Assembly: GCA_946886475.1 (NCBI GenBank)
Contig: CAMPIQ010000001.1
Location: 22,107 to 86,106 of the forward strand
Reading direction: 5' to 3'
Origin: an uncultured Chitinophagales bacterium
Lineage (GTDB): Bacteria; Bacteroidota; Bacteroidia; Chitinophagales; Chitinophagaceae
Length of the DNA: 64,000 nt
In this document: positions 26,210 to 34,538 of the stretch, in pieces
Layout of the letters: every line of letters begins with the position of its first letter
Numbering within the stretch: the stretch's first letter is position 1
Made by a program: the position numbers and the translations under genes
Notes under the pieces: generated by a model
The model's input: the letters and a program-made list of their open reading frames with translations, nothing else
The model's database searches: none
What the model was told of the DNA's origin: nothing

Positions 26210-26953
26210 TTAAACTGTTTTAATAGTATAGGTTTTATAATTCCATTCCTTAATGTCTATTTCATATTGTGTCTGGTCGATCATAGGCCCCCTGCACACT
26301 TTTTCACAGGAAGGGGGCAGGTCGTATTGTTCGTGGGCACGGTGCATGAGTTCATCAAATAACCATTTAGGAATGATCTCATGAAATTCGGAGGGATAGA
26401 TAAACTGGAAATGCAATAACTGGGCAAGCAACAGATGCCAATGAGGATCCATACGTACCAGTAGCCTTTCCCAGTTAAAATTCTTTCCTGTTTTAAGCAG
26501 TATATGGTTCACATCGGCACCATCGAACCTTTCCCTGTTTTGAACATAGATCTTACACCATACCAGCTCTTCGGGGGGAAGCAATAATACATCTACTCCA
26601 ACAAACCTTGCTTTTGTGGCATGATCAAACCAGGTTTCATCAACCCGGCAAATATTATTTACCGTATCAAAGATGATATCAATGAAATAATCATCCTTAA
26701 ATACTTTGCATAACCATCTTACGTCGTAAAGTTCGGTACGGTAACCTTTATCTGCAAAGAATTTCAAAATTCTGGGATAATCGCTAGGCTTACAAAAAAT
26801 GTCCAGGTCTTTTGTATCGCGATAGATCTCCGTATAATGAAACATGGCAAAAGCACCACCAAGCATATAGCGGGCTCCGCTTTCATTTAACAGATCCAAA
26901 GCTTCCTTGTAAAAAGCATGCGCTTCTTTTCTTTGTTCTTCAGTCACGATCAT
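26210..26953 (-). CDS. Nucleotidyltransferase-fold protein paired with a phosphoesterase
   Basis: The 247-residue protein carries the minimal nucleotidyltransferase core: GG at residues 32-33 (YMLGGAFAMFHYTEIYRDTK) and DLD at 49-51, then a third acidic site near FIDIIFDTVN. The arrangement resembles AbiEii/DUF6036-type nucleotidyltransferases. The C-terminal part (about 150-247) is helical and rich in aromatic residues. It is the first gene of a two-gene unit with the metallophosphoesterase. No antitoxin-like or restriction-like partner is adjacent, so I do not call it a toxin. Confidence 0.82.
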   Translation of the reverse strand: MIVTEEQRKEAHAFYKEALDLLNESGARYMLGGAFAMFHYTEIYRDTKDLDIFCKPSDYPRILKFFADKGYRTELYDVRWLCKVFKDDYFIDIIFDTVNNICRVDETWFDHATKARFVGVDVLLLPPEELVWCKIYVQNRERFDGADVNHILLKTGKNFNWERLLVRMDPHWHLLLAQLLHFQFIYPSEFHEIIPKWLFDELMHRAHEQYDLPPSCEKVCRGPMIDQTQYEIDIKEWNYKTYTIKTV

Positions 26954-27051
26954 AATTTTTCCTTTTTTCCAGATCCAGGCTTTTACTACATCCAGTTCTT
27001 ATGTGATAAAAGAACGTGCCAACTAAGGCAAAGCCTGCCTATTTTTACGGG

Positions 27052-27897
27052 GTGAAAAAATATTACCTCTGTTTTTTATTACTGGTGATGGTATTGCCGG
27101 TAACCGCTCAGGAACTTCATGTGATGAGTTTCAATATCCGTTATGATAATCCGGGAGATAGTTTAAATGCATGGCCATACCGTAAGGATAAGGTCACAAG
27201 TCAGATCCTTTTTCACGACACGCATCTTTTAGGTGTGCAGGAAGCCTTGTATTCACAACTGCAGGATATGCAGCTTCAGTTAAAACGTTTCAAATATGCA
27301 GGTAAGGGAAGAAAGGACGGAATGAAGGCCGGCGAGTTCTCTGCAATATTTTATGATACCACCAGACTTCATTTATTAAAATCTGAAACTTTCTGGCTTG
27401 CTGAGCAAACAGACGTTGCGGGTAAAAAAGGATGGGATGCTGCATTTGAAAGGGTAGTAACCTGGGCTTCATTCAGGGATAAAAAAACAAAAAAAGTTTT
27501 TTTCCATTTCAATACCCATTTTGATCATATGGGGAAAGTAGCGCGTAAAGAAAGTGCTGAATTATTATTGTCAAAGATCAGCGAGATCGCAGGAAGCGCT
27601 CAGGTAATAGTTACGGGTGATTTTAATGCCCAGCCCAATGACGAACCTATACAAGTGCTTACAGACAGCTCAAATAGTAAGAGGTTAACTGATACCCGCC
27701 TGGTTTCTAAAAAGCCACATTATGGCCCGATGGGAACCTTTAATGCATTTGGTCCAAAAGAAATTCATGACCAGCCCATAGATTACATTTTTATTAAAAA
27801 TGGAATCAGGGTATTGAAACATGCAACACTTTCCCAGTCATGGCAGGGCAGGTTTTCTTCGGATCATTTCCCGGTGTATGCTGAGGTGGTTCTGTAA
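27052..27897 (+). CDS. Secreted endonuclease/exonuclease/phosphatase family protein
   Basis: GTG at 27052 gives a clean signal peptide (KKYYLCFLLLVMVLPVTAQ); a GTG 12 codons further upstream adds polar residues and is less likely. Motifs of the EEP fold are SFNIRYDNPGDSLNAW, LLGVQEALYSQL, FHFNTHFDHMG, VIVTGDFNAQPND and SSDHFPVYAEV, giving intact metal and catalytic residues. The subgroup is often annotated as secreted phosphodiesterase or sphingomyelinase-like; substrate not known. TATTTTTA at about 27040-27047 may be the -7 element. Confidence 0.9.
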   Translation: MKKYYLCFLLLVMVLPVTAQELHVMSFNIRYDNPGDSLNAWPYRKDKVTSQILFHDTHLLGVQEALYSQLQDMQLQLKRFKYAGKGRKDGMKAGEFSAIFYDTTRLHLLKSETFWLAEQTDVAGKKGWDAAFERVVTWASFRDKKTKKVFFHFNTHFDHMGKVARKESAELLLSKISEIAGSAQVIVTGDFNAQPNDEPIQVLTDSSNSKRLTDTRLVSKKPHYGPMGTFNAFGPKEIHDQPIDYIFIKNGIRVLKHATLSQSWQGRFSSDHFPVYAEVVL

Positions 27898-27955
27898 TGA
27901 ACAGTAAGTAAAGAGCACTGAAAGATGATTTATATTAATAAACAAATTAACTGCA

Positions 27956-29833
27956 ATGAAGTACGCATTCTTAGTTGTTCTGGTCATTTTTTTTGATACT
28001 GCCAGCGCACAACAAACGCAAAAACCTCCATTGCATGGGAATCACTGGGTGGCCATTACCGGGAAACCGCTGGCAGCTACTGCCGGAGCCATGATCTTTC
28101 AGCAGGGTGGTAATGCAGTTGATGCTGCCTGTGCCATGCTCGCTGCCACCTGTACCATGTGGGATGTGTTGAGCTGGGGAGGAGAAACCCAGGCGCTTAT
28201 TTATAATCCAAAAACCAGAAAAGTAATTGCCATCAACGCAATGGGGGTAGCACCAACAGGAGCAACACCAGAATTTTTTAAATCAAAAGGTTTTGACTTT
28301 CCTCCTGAATATGGTCCCCTTGCAGCTACAACCCCGGGCACACCCGGTGGTTTATTATATATGCTGGCCAGCTATGGAACGATGAGCCTGGAAAAAGTGC
28401 TTGCTCCTGCAATGGAAATGGCTAAGGGATACGCCATTGATGCACAAACTGCCAATAGCATTGAAAGAAATAAGAATCGGATAAAGGAATGGCCCTACAG
28501 TGCCAAAGTTTTTTTAACAAACGCAGGTGAAAAAAGAGAAGCACCGGAGGCAGGTGAAATATTTGTGCAGCAGGATCTTTTGAACACACTTACTAAACTG
28601 GTTGAGGCAGAACGAGGTGCACTTAAAAAGGGCAAAAGCCGCAAACAAGCGATCATGGCGGCATACGATCGTTTTTATAAGGGTGATATCGCAAAAGAAT
28701 TTGTACGAGGCAGCCGTGAACAGGGTGGATTGCATACACTGGAGGATTTGGCTGCATGGAAGGTGATTGAAGAAGAGCCTTTACAGGTAAATTATAAAGG
28801 TATAGACGTGTTTAAGCTTCAGCAATGGACGCAGGGACCGGTTTTATTACAGGCTTTGAACATACTTGAGAATTTTGATCTCAGGAAATTGGGATATAAC
28901 AGCGCTCAATATATTCATACCATTTACCAGGCTATGAACCTGGCATTTGCTGACCGCGATTTCTATTATGGCGATCCATATTTTTTACCCCACGAACCCA
29001 TAAAAGGATTGTTGAGTAAGGAGTATGCAAAGCAAAGAGCGTCGCTAATCGGGTTTGAAAAGAATGATGAAAAAACAGGACCCGGCGACCCCTATCCATT
29101 TGAAGGATTGAAGAATCCATACCTGGAACTTTTGAAGCAAAGAGGTTTTGAGATGGATACTTCCAGGAGGAATTTTGCACCGGTTCACGATATGCAAAAC
29201 AGTTCATCGCAGGCAGCATACCAGGAAAGATTATGGATGGGGACCACCACCGTTGAAGCTGCAGATAAAGAAGGATGGGTGGTTTCCATCACCCCAAGTG
29301 GTGGCTGGTTACCTGCATGCATTGCTGGTAATACCGGTATTGGAATGAGTCAGCGGATGCAGAGTTTTGTACTGGATGCATCACTGAATCCTTTTAATGT
29401 GGTGGCGCCTGGTAAGCGGCCAAGAGTAACGCTGACGCCTTCGATGGCATTAAAAGATGGAAAACCATTTCTTTCATTTGCCGTGCAGGGAGGCGATACA
29501 CAGGACCAGAATTTATTGCAGTTCTTTTTGAATATCGTTGAATTTGGAATGACTGTTCAGGAGGCTGCAGAAGCCGCCAACATCAACACCAACCAGTTAT
29601 GGCTTTCACTTGGCGGGTCAAAAACAACGGACAGGATGCCCAAGCCCGGTCACCTGTTATTGCAGAACAAAACACCGCAGTCCATAAAGGATGAACTAAT
29701 AAAGATGGGGTATACCTTAAGTTTTGGCAGCCGAACCAGTGGTCCCATCAATGCAATTTATTTTGACTGGAAACATGGAAGCTTCTGGGGAGGATCCTCT
29801 AATCACGGAGAGGATTATGGAATAGCATGGTAG
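27956..29833 (+). CDS. Gamma-glutamyltransferase family protein (Ntn hydrolase)
   Basis: A 625-residue secreted precursor with signal peptide ending DTASAQ. N-terminal half: GAMIFQQGGNAVDAACAM and TPGTPGGLLYML, both typical of the GGT family. The autocatalytic cleavage site is at about Thr430 (MGTTTVEAADKEGWVVSIT); canonical enzymes have Thr-Thr-His there, but here the histidine is threonine and the following Ser is Glu. The C-terminal half keeps the strands around GKRPRVTLTPSMALKDGKP and GGDTQDQNLLQFFLN. It is probably a GGT-like acylase or hydrolase rather than a classical glutathione-degrading enzyme. Confidence 0.88.
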   Translation: MKYAFLVVLVIFFDTASAQQTQKPPLHGNHWVAITGKPLAATAGAMIFQQGGNAVDAACAMLAATCTMWDVLSWGGETQALIYNPKTRKVIAINAMGVAPTGATPEFFKSKGFDFPPEYGPLAATTPGTPGGLLYMLASYGTMSLEKVLAPAMEMAKGYAIDAQTANSIERNKNRIKEWPYSAKVFLTNAGEKREAPEAGEIFVQQDLLNTLTKLVEAERGALKKGKSRKQAIMAAYDRFYKGDIAKEFVRGSREQGGLHTLEDLAAWKVIEEEPLQVNYKGIDVFKLQQWTQGPVLLQALNILENFDLRKLGYNSAQYIHTIYQAMNLAFADRDFYYGDPYFLPHEPIKGLLSKEYAKQRASLIGFEKNDEKTGPGDPYPFEGLKNPYLELLKQRGFEMDTSRRNFAPVHDMQNSSSQAAYQERLWMGTTTVEAADKEGWVVSITPSGGWLPACIAGNTGIGMSQRMQSFVLDASLNPFNVVAPGKRPRVTLTPSMALKDGKPFLSFAVQGGDTQDQNLLQFFLNIVEFGMTVQEAAEAANINTNQLWLSLGGSKTTDRMPKPGHLLLQNKTPQSIKDELIKMGYTLSFGSRTSGPINAIYFDWKHGSFWGGSSNHGEDYGIAW

Positions 29834-29888
29834 CATAATTTCAACCGGCAATGGTTATGGCCAGGTGAAAAATTGATGGCAGTTACTA

Positions 29889-30017
29889 CTATGCCGGGCT
29901 ATTGATCAGAATATAAAGGATGAAAAAGTAAAAAGCTATAAAAAGTACGGAAAAGATAAATCCGCGGAGCAGGGTAGTTTTGTTCAGGGTAAGCAAACGC
30001 TTAATGGAGGCTTTCAT
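29889..30017 (-). CDS. 42-residue single-span membrane protein, micro-protein family copy 2
   Basis: A reverse-strand frame from ATG 30017 to TAG 29889 begins MKASIKRLLTLNKTTLLRG and has a hydrophobic span at about residues 20-38, ending LYILINSPA. It is not a shadow: no gene lies on the other strand here. It aligns over its full length with the 47-residue protein at 19735-19878 (16 identical positions out of 42, one gap), which strongly supports both. It follows the DUF4382 gene on the same strand but lies behind that gene's terminator, so it probably has its own promoter; TTGACA at about 30050 is a candidate. Function unknown. Confidence 0.75.
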   Translation of the reverse strand: MKASIKRLLTLNKTTLLRGFIFSVLFIAFYFFILYILINSPA

Positions 30018-30084
30018 TGATTGGTTTTTTTAGATCTGGATAAAGTTTTGTCAAGATAAATTCTAAAATTTATAAAAGCAAGAG

Positions 30085-30117
30085 AAAACCCGGCTGGTGC
30101 CGGGTTTTATTTTTTTT
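30085..30117. terminator. Bidirectional Rho-independent terminator
   Basis: AAAACCCGGC (30085-30094) pairs perfectly with GCCGGGTTTT (30099-30108), 4-base loop, followed on the plus strand by ATTTTTTTT. On the reverse strand it directly follows the DUF4382 gene. Confidence 0.9.
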
Positions 30118-30625
30118 AGTCCTTCAACCTGATCACAGGATGTAATTTATAAGAACCATTTACTTCTTTTACTGACTCAGCTGCATCAAAGTCAAGTGTG
30201 AAAGTATTGAGGTTATCGCCCAATTCTTTGTCGATCTTGATCTTTAAGCCTGAATGTTCAGCACTTGGTGTTTCTAATTCATGTCTTACACCATCTACTA
30301 CAACATAGCTATCTGAATCAAGTATGAATCTTACTTCTTTCAGAATTCCATCCGGAATGTCAGCTTGTGCAATTACCATGGTCACTCCGTTCTGCAGGTC
30401 AAGCAGGTTAATGGTGGTATCCTTTGCATTCACATCGATCCAGCTGGTGCTGTCATCATGCATTTTTACCTTCATTTCACTGATGTGGACATTAACAGAG
30501 TCATAAGCCACAGGGTTGTCGGTAAGTAAAAATTGAACCGGAACTGTTTTGTTGTTTTCCTTTGAACAGGATAAAATCAAAATAGAAAAGCCTAACATAG
30601 AAGCTAAAACACGGATTGTTTTCAT
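30116..30625 (-). CDS. DUF4382 domain lipoprotein
   Basis: 169 residues. Signal sequence with lipobox (FSILILSC, Cys about 20), followed by a DUF4382 domain: VPVQFLLTDNPVAYDSVNVHI, TTINLLDLQNGVTMVIAQADIPDG and ELGDNLNTFTLDFDAAESV with GSYKLHPVIRL at the end. The domain is a beta-sandwich of unknown function common in Bacteroidota lipoproteins exported to the envelope. Single gene. Confidence 0.92.
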   Translation of the reverse strand: MKTIRVLASMLGFSILILSCSKENNKTVPVQFLLTDNPVAYDSVNVHISEMKVKMHDDSTSWIDVNAKDTTINLLDLQNGVTMVIAQADIPDGILKEVRFILDSDSYVVVDGVRHELETPSAEHSGLKIKIDKELGDNLNTFTLDFDAAESVKEVNGSYKLHPVIRLKD

Positions 30626-31036
30626 GGTTATCTGGTTTAAAAAATAAAATTAAGGAGCGTAAATCAATTGGTATATAAAATTCTACCGCGACTTCTACGC
30701 AATTTTATTGCCAAAAAATTAGGAGGACTACTAATTGAGGAAATTAAATATGTAAAATGCGTTTATGTTCTATGAATTAGGTCTATTATATGAATTTAAA
30801 TTTTCTGCGCTATATATTTTTACCAGAGGGATTAATAAAAAGGTGAATTCCGGATAGAACTGGATTATGTTTAATTGATATTATAAATAATTCATCTGAA
30901 TCTTTGCTTCCTCTGTGTGAGGTCTCCTTCAAGGCGCCGGAACATGCTTATTTTTAGGATCAATAATGCAATACCATCCATCCCTGTTAGCTACAGTTCC
31001 CTTCTTATCCCTTCCGTTTATTGTGTGAGCAGGAGT
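30626..31036. other. Intergenic region without recognised gene
   Basis: About 410 bases, A/T-rich on the left half. No frame with good start and codon use, no strong hairpin and no RNA gene motif was found. It presumably contains the promoter of the DUF4382 gene on its left side; the frame reading into it from the right is a shadow of the oxidoreductase gene. Confidence 0.6.
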
Positions 31037-31975
31037 TCAAAAATTTATTTTCCTTTTTCTGACCTTACTATCCGAGATTTCTTTCTGAAGTTCTTTATTA
31101 ATGATCACACCAGCCTTGGCACCTTCAGCCGCCGCCACCACTACAAAATGCATATCCTTTGCAGCATCACCAGCTACATATAATCCGGGGATATTGGTTT
31201 GCTGGAACCGGTTGGTGACCACTACGCCTTTTTTATTCACTTCGCAACCAAATGCTTCAGCAACATCACACTGTTGGGTATATCCATTCACGAAAAAAAT
31301 AGCTTCACAATCCTGATCTGTACCATTCTGAAAAATTATCTTTTTCAACCGGCCATCTTTTCCTTCCAGTCTTTCAATGCGTTCAGTTCTGATGGGAATA
31401 TCATTGGCATCAAGAAGTTCTTTTTGAGCAGGTTTAATTTTTCTCTTACCATTGGTATATAGAACCACCTGATCCGTCCAGCCCTTCAGCGCAAGCGCCA
31501 GTTCAGATCCGTCCTTGTCCCTTGCATAAATGCCAACTTTTTTATCCCTCACTTCCCAGCCATCGCAATAGGGGCAATGAAAGATGGATGATCCATAAAA
31601 TTCAGGGAACCCTTCAACATCGGGAATATTATCGTGCAATCCTGTGGCCACCAGTAATGTTTTAGAATGGTACTTTATACCTTTTTCATCTTTCACTTCA
31701 AAAATGGCCTGGTCATTTCTTTTTGCGCTGGTTATTTTTTTATTCAGTTTCTGAACATTGTATTTTTCAAGTTCTTTATTACAGATATCAAGGAAATCAA
31801 CAGGCAGGATATCGTCCCTTGTAAGATAGTTATGCATTCCGTGCGACCTGAGGTTACGTTGTGAATTGTTATCGAACAACAAAACCTTTCTTCTGCAACG
31901 GCCCAGCACAACCGCTGCATTTAAACCAGCCGGACCTCCGCCAATAATTATGCAATCATATACTTCCATGCTCAT
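31037..31975 (-). CDS. NAD(P)/FAD-dependent oxidoreductase, thioredoxin-reductase-like
   Basis: 312 residues with FAD-binding CIIIGGGPAGLNAAV (about 8-22), redox-active CPYCDG (134-139), a degenerate NAD(P) site around KVGIYARDKDGSELALAL and the late GLYVAGDAAKDMHF that binds FAD. The layout matches class II thioredoxin-reductase-like proteins. The dinucleotide loop reads IYARDKDGSE rather than the usual GGGDSA, which points to the alternate subgroup often called thioredoxin reductase-like or HcyA-type reductases with an unknown partner. Ends in a basic KVRKRKINF. Confidence 0.88.
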   Translation of the reverse strand: MSMEVYDCIIIGGGPAGLNAAVVLGRCRRKVLLFDNNSQRNLRSHGMHNYLTRDDILPVDFLDICNKELEKYNVQKLNKKITSAKRNDQAIFEVKDEKGIKYHSKTLLVATGLHDNIPDVEGFPEFYGSSIFHCPYCDGWEVRDKKVGIYARDKDGSELALALKGWTDQVVLYTNGKRKIKPAQKELLDANDIPIRTERIERLEGKDGRLKKIIFQNGTDQDCEAIFFVNGYTQQCDVAEAFGCEVNKKGVVVTNRFQQTNIPGLYVAGDAAKDMHFVVVAAAEGAKAGVIINKELQKEISDSKVRKRKINF

Positions 31976-32085
31976 GTTTTTTTCTGTTGTACAAACTTGG
32001 TGCTAAGCTATTTCATTTAAACGGTCCGGGTAAGATGTATGCAGTTTGCATGGCAATGCCTTATCTTAGTTTCAAACTAACTTTT

Positions 32086-33363
32086 ATGACCCGGTTTACC
32101 TGTTTCATTCTTTTCTGCCTGTTTATGTTTACTGCAAGTTCTCAAAGCACTTATATCCATTGCGGAAAGCTAATTGATGGTAAATCGGATCAGGTACAGA
32201 CTGAAATGACCATTGTAGTTGAAGGAAACAAGATCATTGAGGTGAGAAAGGGTTATCATACTGCATCAGGTGCCGCCATTATCAATCTGAAAGATAAAAC
32301 CGTGATGCCCGGTTTAATTGACTGTCATGTACATATTTCTTCTGAAACCAGCAGGAACAGGTATAGTGAGGGTTTTACACTTAATGAAGAAGATTTTGCC
32401 TTCCGTTCTGTGGGTTATGCTGAAAGAACACTGATGCAGGGGTTTACTACGGTGAGAGACCTGGGAGGTACCATTGCCTTATCCCTGAGGAATGCAATCA
32501 ACGGTAAATATATCAGAGGACCGCGGATCATAGCAGCTGGAAAAAGTATTGCCACCACTGGTGGACATGCAGATCCTTCCAATGGAGTAAACAGGGAACT
32601 TATGGGTGACCCCGGTGCCAGGGAAGGTGTGATCAATGGAGCCGACGAAGCTATGAAAGCCGTAAGACAACGATATAAGGAAGGTTCCGACCTGATCAAG
32701 ATCACTGCAACCGGCGGGGTGTTGAGTAATGCAAAAGACGGTGCCGGTGCACATTTTACAGAAGAAGAAATAAAAGCAGTGGTTCGTACCGCCAATGATT
32801 ATGGTTTTAAAGTGGCCGCACATGCACATGGTGCTGAGGGAATGAAAAGAGCTATCCGCGCCGGAGTAAGTTCTATTGAGCATGGAACATTTATGGACGA
32901 TGAGGTGATCCGGTTAATGAAGGAGCATGGCACCTGGTATGTTCCAACCATTACTGCCGGCCAGTCTGTTGGCGACTCAGCAAAGATTCCCGGTTACTAT
33001 CCACCGTTTGTAACGATAAAAGCGCTCGAAACAGGTCCTAAAATCTTATCTACTTTTTCAAAGGCATATAAAGAAGGAGTGAAAATTGCATTTGGCACTG
33101 ATGCCGGAGTATTCATGCACGGTAAAAACTACAAGGAGTTTGAATATATGGTAATGGGAGGCATGCCCGCCATGGAAACGATTCAGTCAGCTACGATGGC
33201 TGCTGCTGAATTACTGGGGATGTCGGATAAATTGGGTTCTGTAGAAAAGGGAAAGCTGGCTGATATCATAGCCGTTGATGGCGACCCTGTTAAAGATATC
33301 AGGATGATGAAAGAGGTGAGCTTTGTTATGAAAGACGGTGAAATTTACAAGGGCGGAAAATAG
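32086..33363 (+). CDS. Secreted amidohydrolase (imidazolonepropionase/prolidase-like)
   Basis: From ATG 32086 the protein has a signal peptide (MTRFTCFILFCLFMFTASSQ), so an upstream start is not needed. Metal ligands are visible: GLIDCHVHISSETS (HxH), a carbamylated lysine candidate in DLIKITATGGVLS, VAAHAHG, SIEHGTFMDD and FGTDAGVF. About 425 residues is normal for the imidazolonepropionase-like/Xaa-Pro dipeptidase-like subgroup. It probably hydrolyses a dipeptide or cyclic amide in the periplasm. TATCTTAG about 20 bases upstream is a weak promoter candidate. Confidence 0.9.
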   Translation: MTRFTCFILFCLFMFTASSQSTYIHCGKLIDGKSDQVQTEMTIVVEGNKIIEVRKGYHTASGAAIINLKDKTVMPGLIDCHVHISSETSRNRYSEGFTLNEEDFAFRSVGYAERTLMQGFTTVRDLGGTIALSLRNAINGKYIRGPRIIAAGKSIATTGGHADPSNGVNRELMGDPGAREGVINGADEAMKAVRQRYKEGSDLIKITATGGVLSNAKDGAGAHFTEEEIKAVVRTANDYGFKVAAHAHGAEGMKRAIRAGVSSIEHGTFMDDEVIRLMKEHGTWYVPTITAGQSVGDSAKIPGYYPPFVTIKALETGPKILSTFSKAYKEGVKIAFGTDAGVFMHGKNYKEFEYMVMGGMPAMETIQSATMAAAELLGMSDKLGSVEKGKLADIIAVDGDPVKDIRMMKEVSFVMKDGEIYKGGK

Positions 33364-33563
33364 GGTGTAGCATTTGCTCACATGTTATCCATATAGTTAT
33401 ACACGTACATCAGGGATGCTATATGTATCTCTTTATCTGGCAGTTGAAACTCCTGAAATTGCAGGAAATCGGGAGAGATTTTAGCTGTAAGTAAAAACCA
33501 ATAGCCTGTAAAAACCCATTTGAGTTCTGGATTCCCCTGATTATTTTGCATCTAATCCAAAAA

Positions 33564-33833
33564 ATGAATCCTATGAAGAATTCTACACCTTCCAGGCAAT
33601 CTGCATGGCTGAAAACAGCTGAAAAAAACTCTGAAAAAATTTTGATGGAAAAAATGGGGATGTCTAAAAAAGAGGTCCAGGAAGTCTATTCAAAATATGG
33701 CGTGAGTGCTTTAAAACTTGTAGAATTGATGCAGTTAAGCAAATACCAGTTTGTTTACAATGGCAAGGTTCCCGGCCAGTGTGAACCATGCAATGGGGTT
33801 TCCTCCACAAAACTAAGAGCGGTTAATTTTTAG
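33564..33833 (+). CDS. Small basic protein with C-terminal CxxC
   Basis: About 89 residues. The true start is ATG 33564 or ATG 33573; TTG at 33546 is less likely because it falls in a TATTTTG promoter-like stretch. The first 60 residues are charged and helical (SAWLKTAEKNSEKILMEKMG and KKEVQEVYSKYGVSALKLVE), and the end carries QCEPCNG, a possible metal or redox pair. I do not recognise the family. It stands upstream of the receiver gene, separated by 318 bases. Confidence 0.55.
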   Translation: MNPMKNSTPSRQSAWLKTAEKNSEKILMEKMGMSKKEVQEVYSKYGVSALKLVELMQLSKYQFVYNGKVPGQCEPCNGVSSTKLRAVNF

Positions 33834-34151
33834 TTACCCTTTGTTGAAATTGGGCATCAGGCAGCAGACTATACTTCAACTCATTTTCAAAGGTTCATTG
33901 TGTACCAATAATGCTTTGCAAATGGCTGGAACCATTGATCTGATGCGAAGACATGCTCAAATCCCAGACTAAAGCCTTGAGCCAGGGACCTTCTTCTCTA
34001 ATGCACTGGTTTTTGGATCTGAATTTACGAGGTAATTTATCCCCCGGAACTGGTTCCTGAATGATTGGAACGATTTTTTATTAGGTATTGATGAGGGATC
34101 TTCAATTCCCTTAACTCAGGTAACCATTCAATCACCTTAAACCTTAAATTC
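33834..34151. other. Intergenic region without recognised gene
   Basis: 318 bases between two plus-strand genes. I see no credible open frame, RNA gene or strong terminator. It must hold the promoter of the receiver gene; no exact TAnnTTTG element is near its start. Confidence 0.6.
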
Positions 34152-34535
34152 ATGACAGAAACTACACTGCAGGGCGTAAAAGCCAAAAAAGTACTGATAG
34201 TAGAAGATGAAGGAGACATGTGCTTATTATTAAACATCCTGCTTCACGGAGAGGAAATGGAGCTGGATCACGTAAAGTCATTGTTGAGTGCAGAAGAATA
34301 TCTACAAAAAGAGCAACCTTCCGTAGTGATACTTGATAACAAACTCCCTGATGGCTTTGGAGTGGATTTTATTGGGCATATCAAAAGGAACTATCCTAAT
34401 ATCAAGATCATTATGATCTCCGGTTTTGATGGTTCAGTGAAAGATGTGGCTTTGGAAAGCGGTGCAGATGTTTTTCTGGAAAAGCCTTTTACCAGAGACC
34501 AGTTATATCAATCCATAACGAGCCTGGTTAATTAA
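34152..34535 (+). CDS. Single-domain response regulator (CheY-like)
   Basis: 127 residues consisting only of a receiver domain. Acidic pocket VEDE (residues 17-20, Asp19), phosphoacceptor Asp62 (VVILDNKLPDG), the conserved Ser90 (IMIS) and Lys111 (FLEKPF) are all present, so phosphotransfer should be functional. No output domain: it acts by protein contact. No histidine kinase lies in this window. It converges on the lipoprotein gene that follows, with three bases between the stops. Confidence 0.93.
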   Translation: MTETTLQGVKAKKVLIVEDEGDMCLLLNILLHGEEMELDHVKSLLSAEEYLQKEQPSVVILDNKLPDGFGVDFIGHIKRNYPNIKIIMISGFDGSVKDVALESGADVFLEKPFTRDQLYQSITSLVN

Positions 34536-34538
34536 ACC

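Noticed and set aside
26210..26953. Nucleotidyltransferase as an AbiEii-type toxin
   Set aside because: No AbiEi-like antitoxin gene upstream; the coupled partner is a phosphoesterase, so a toxin role is not supported.
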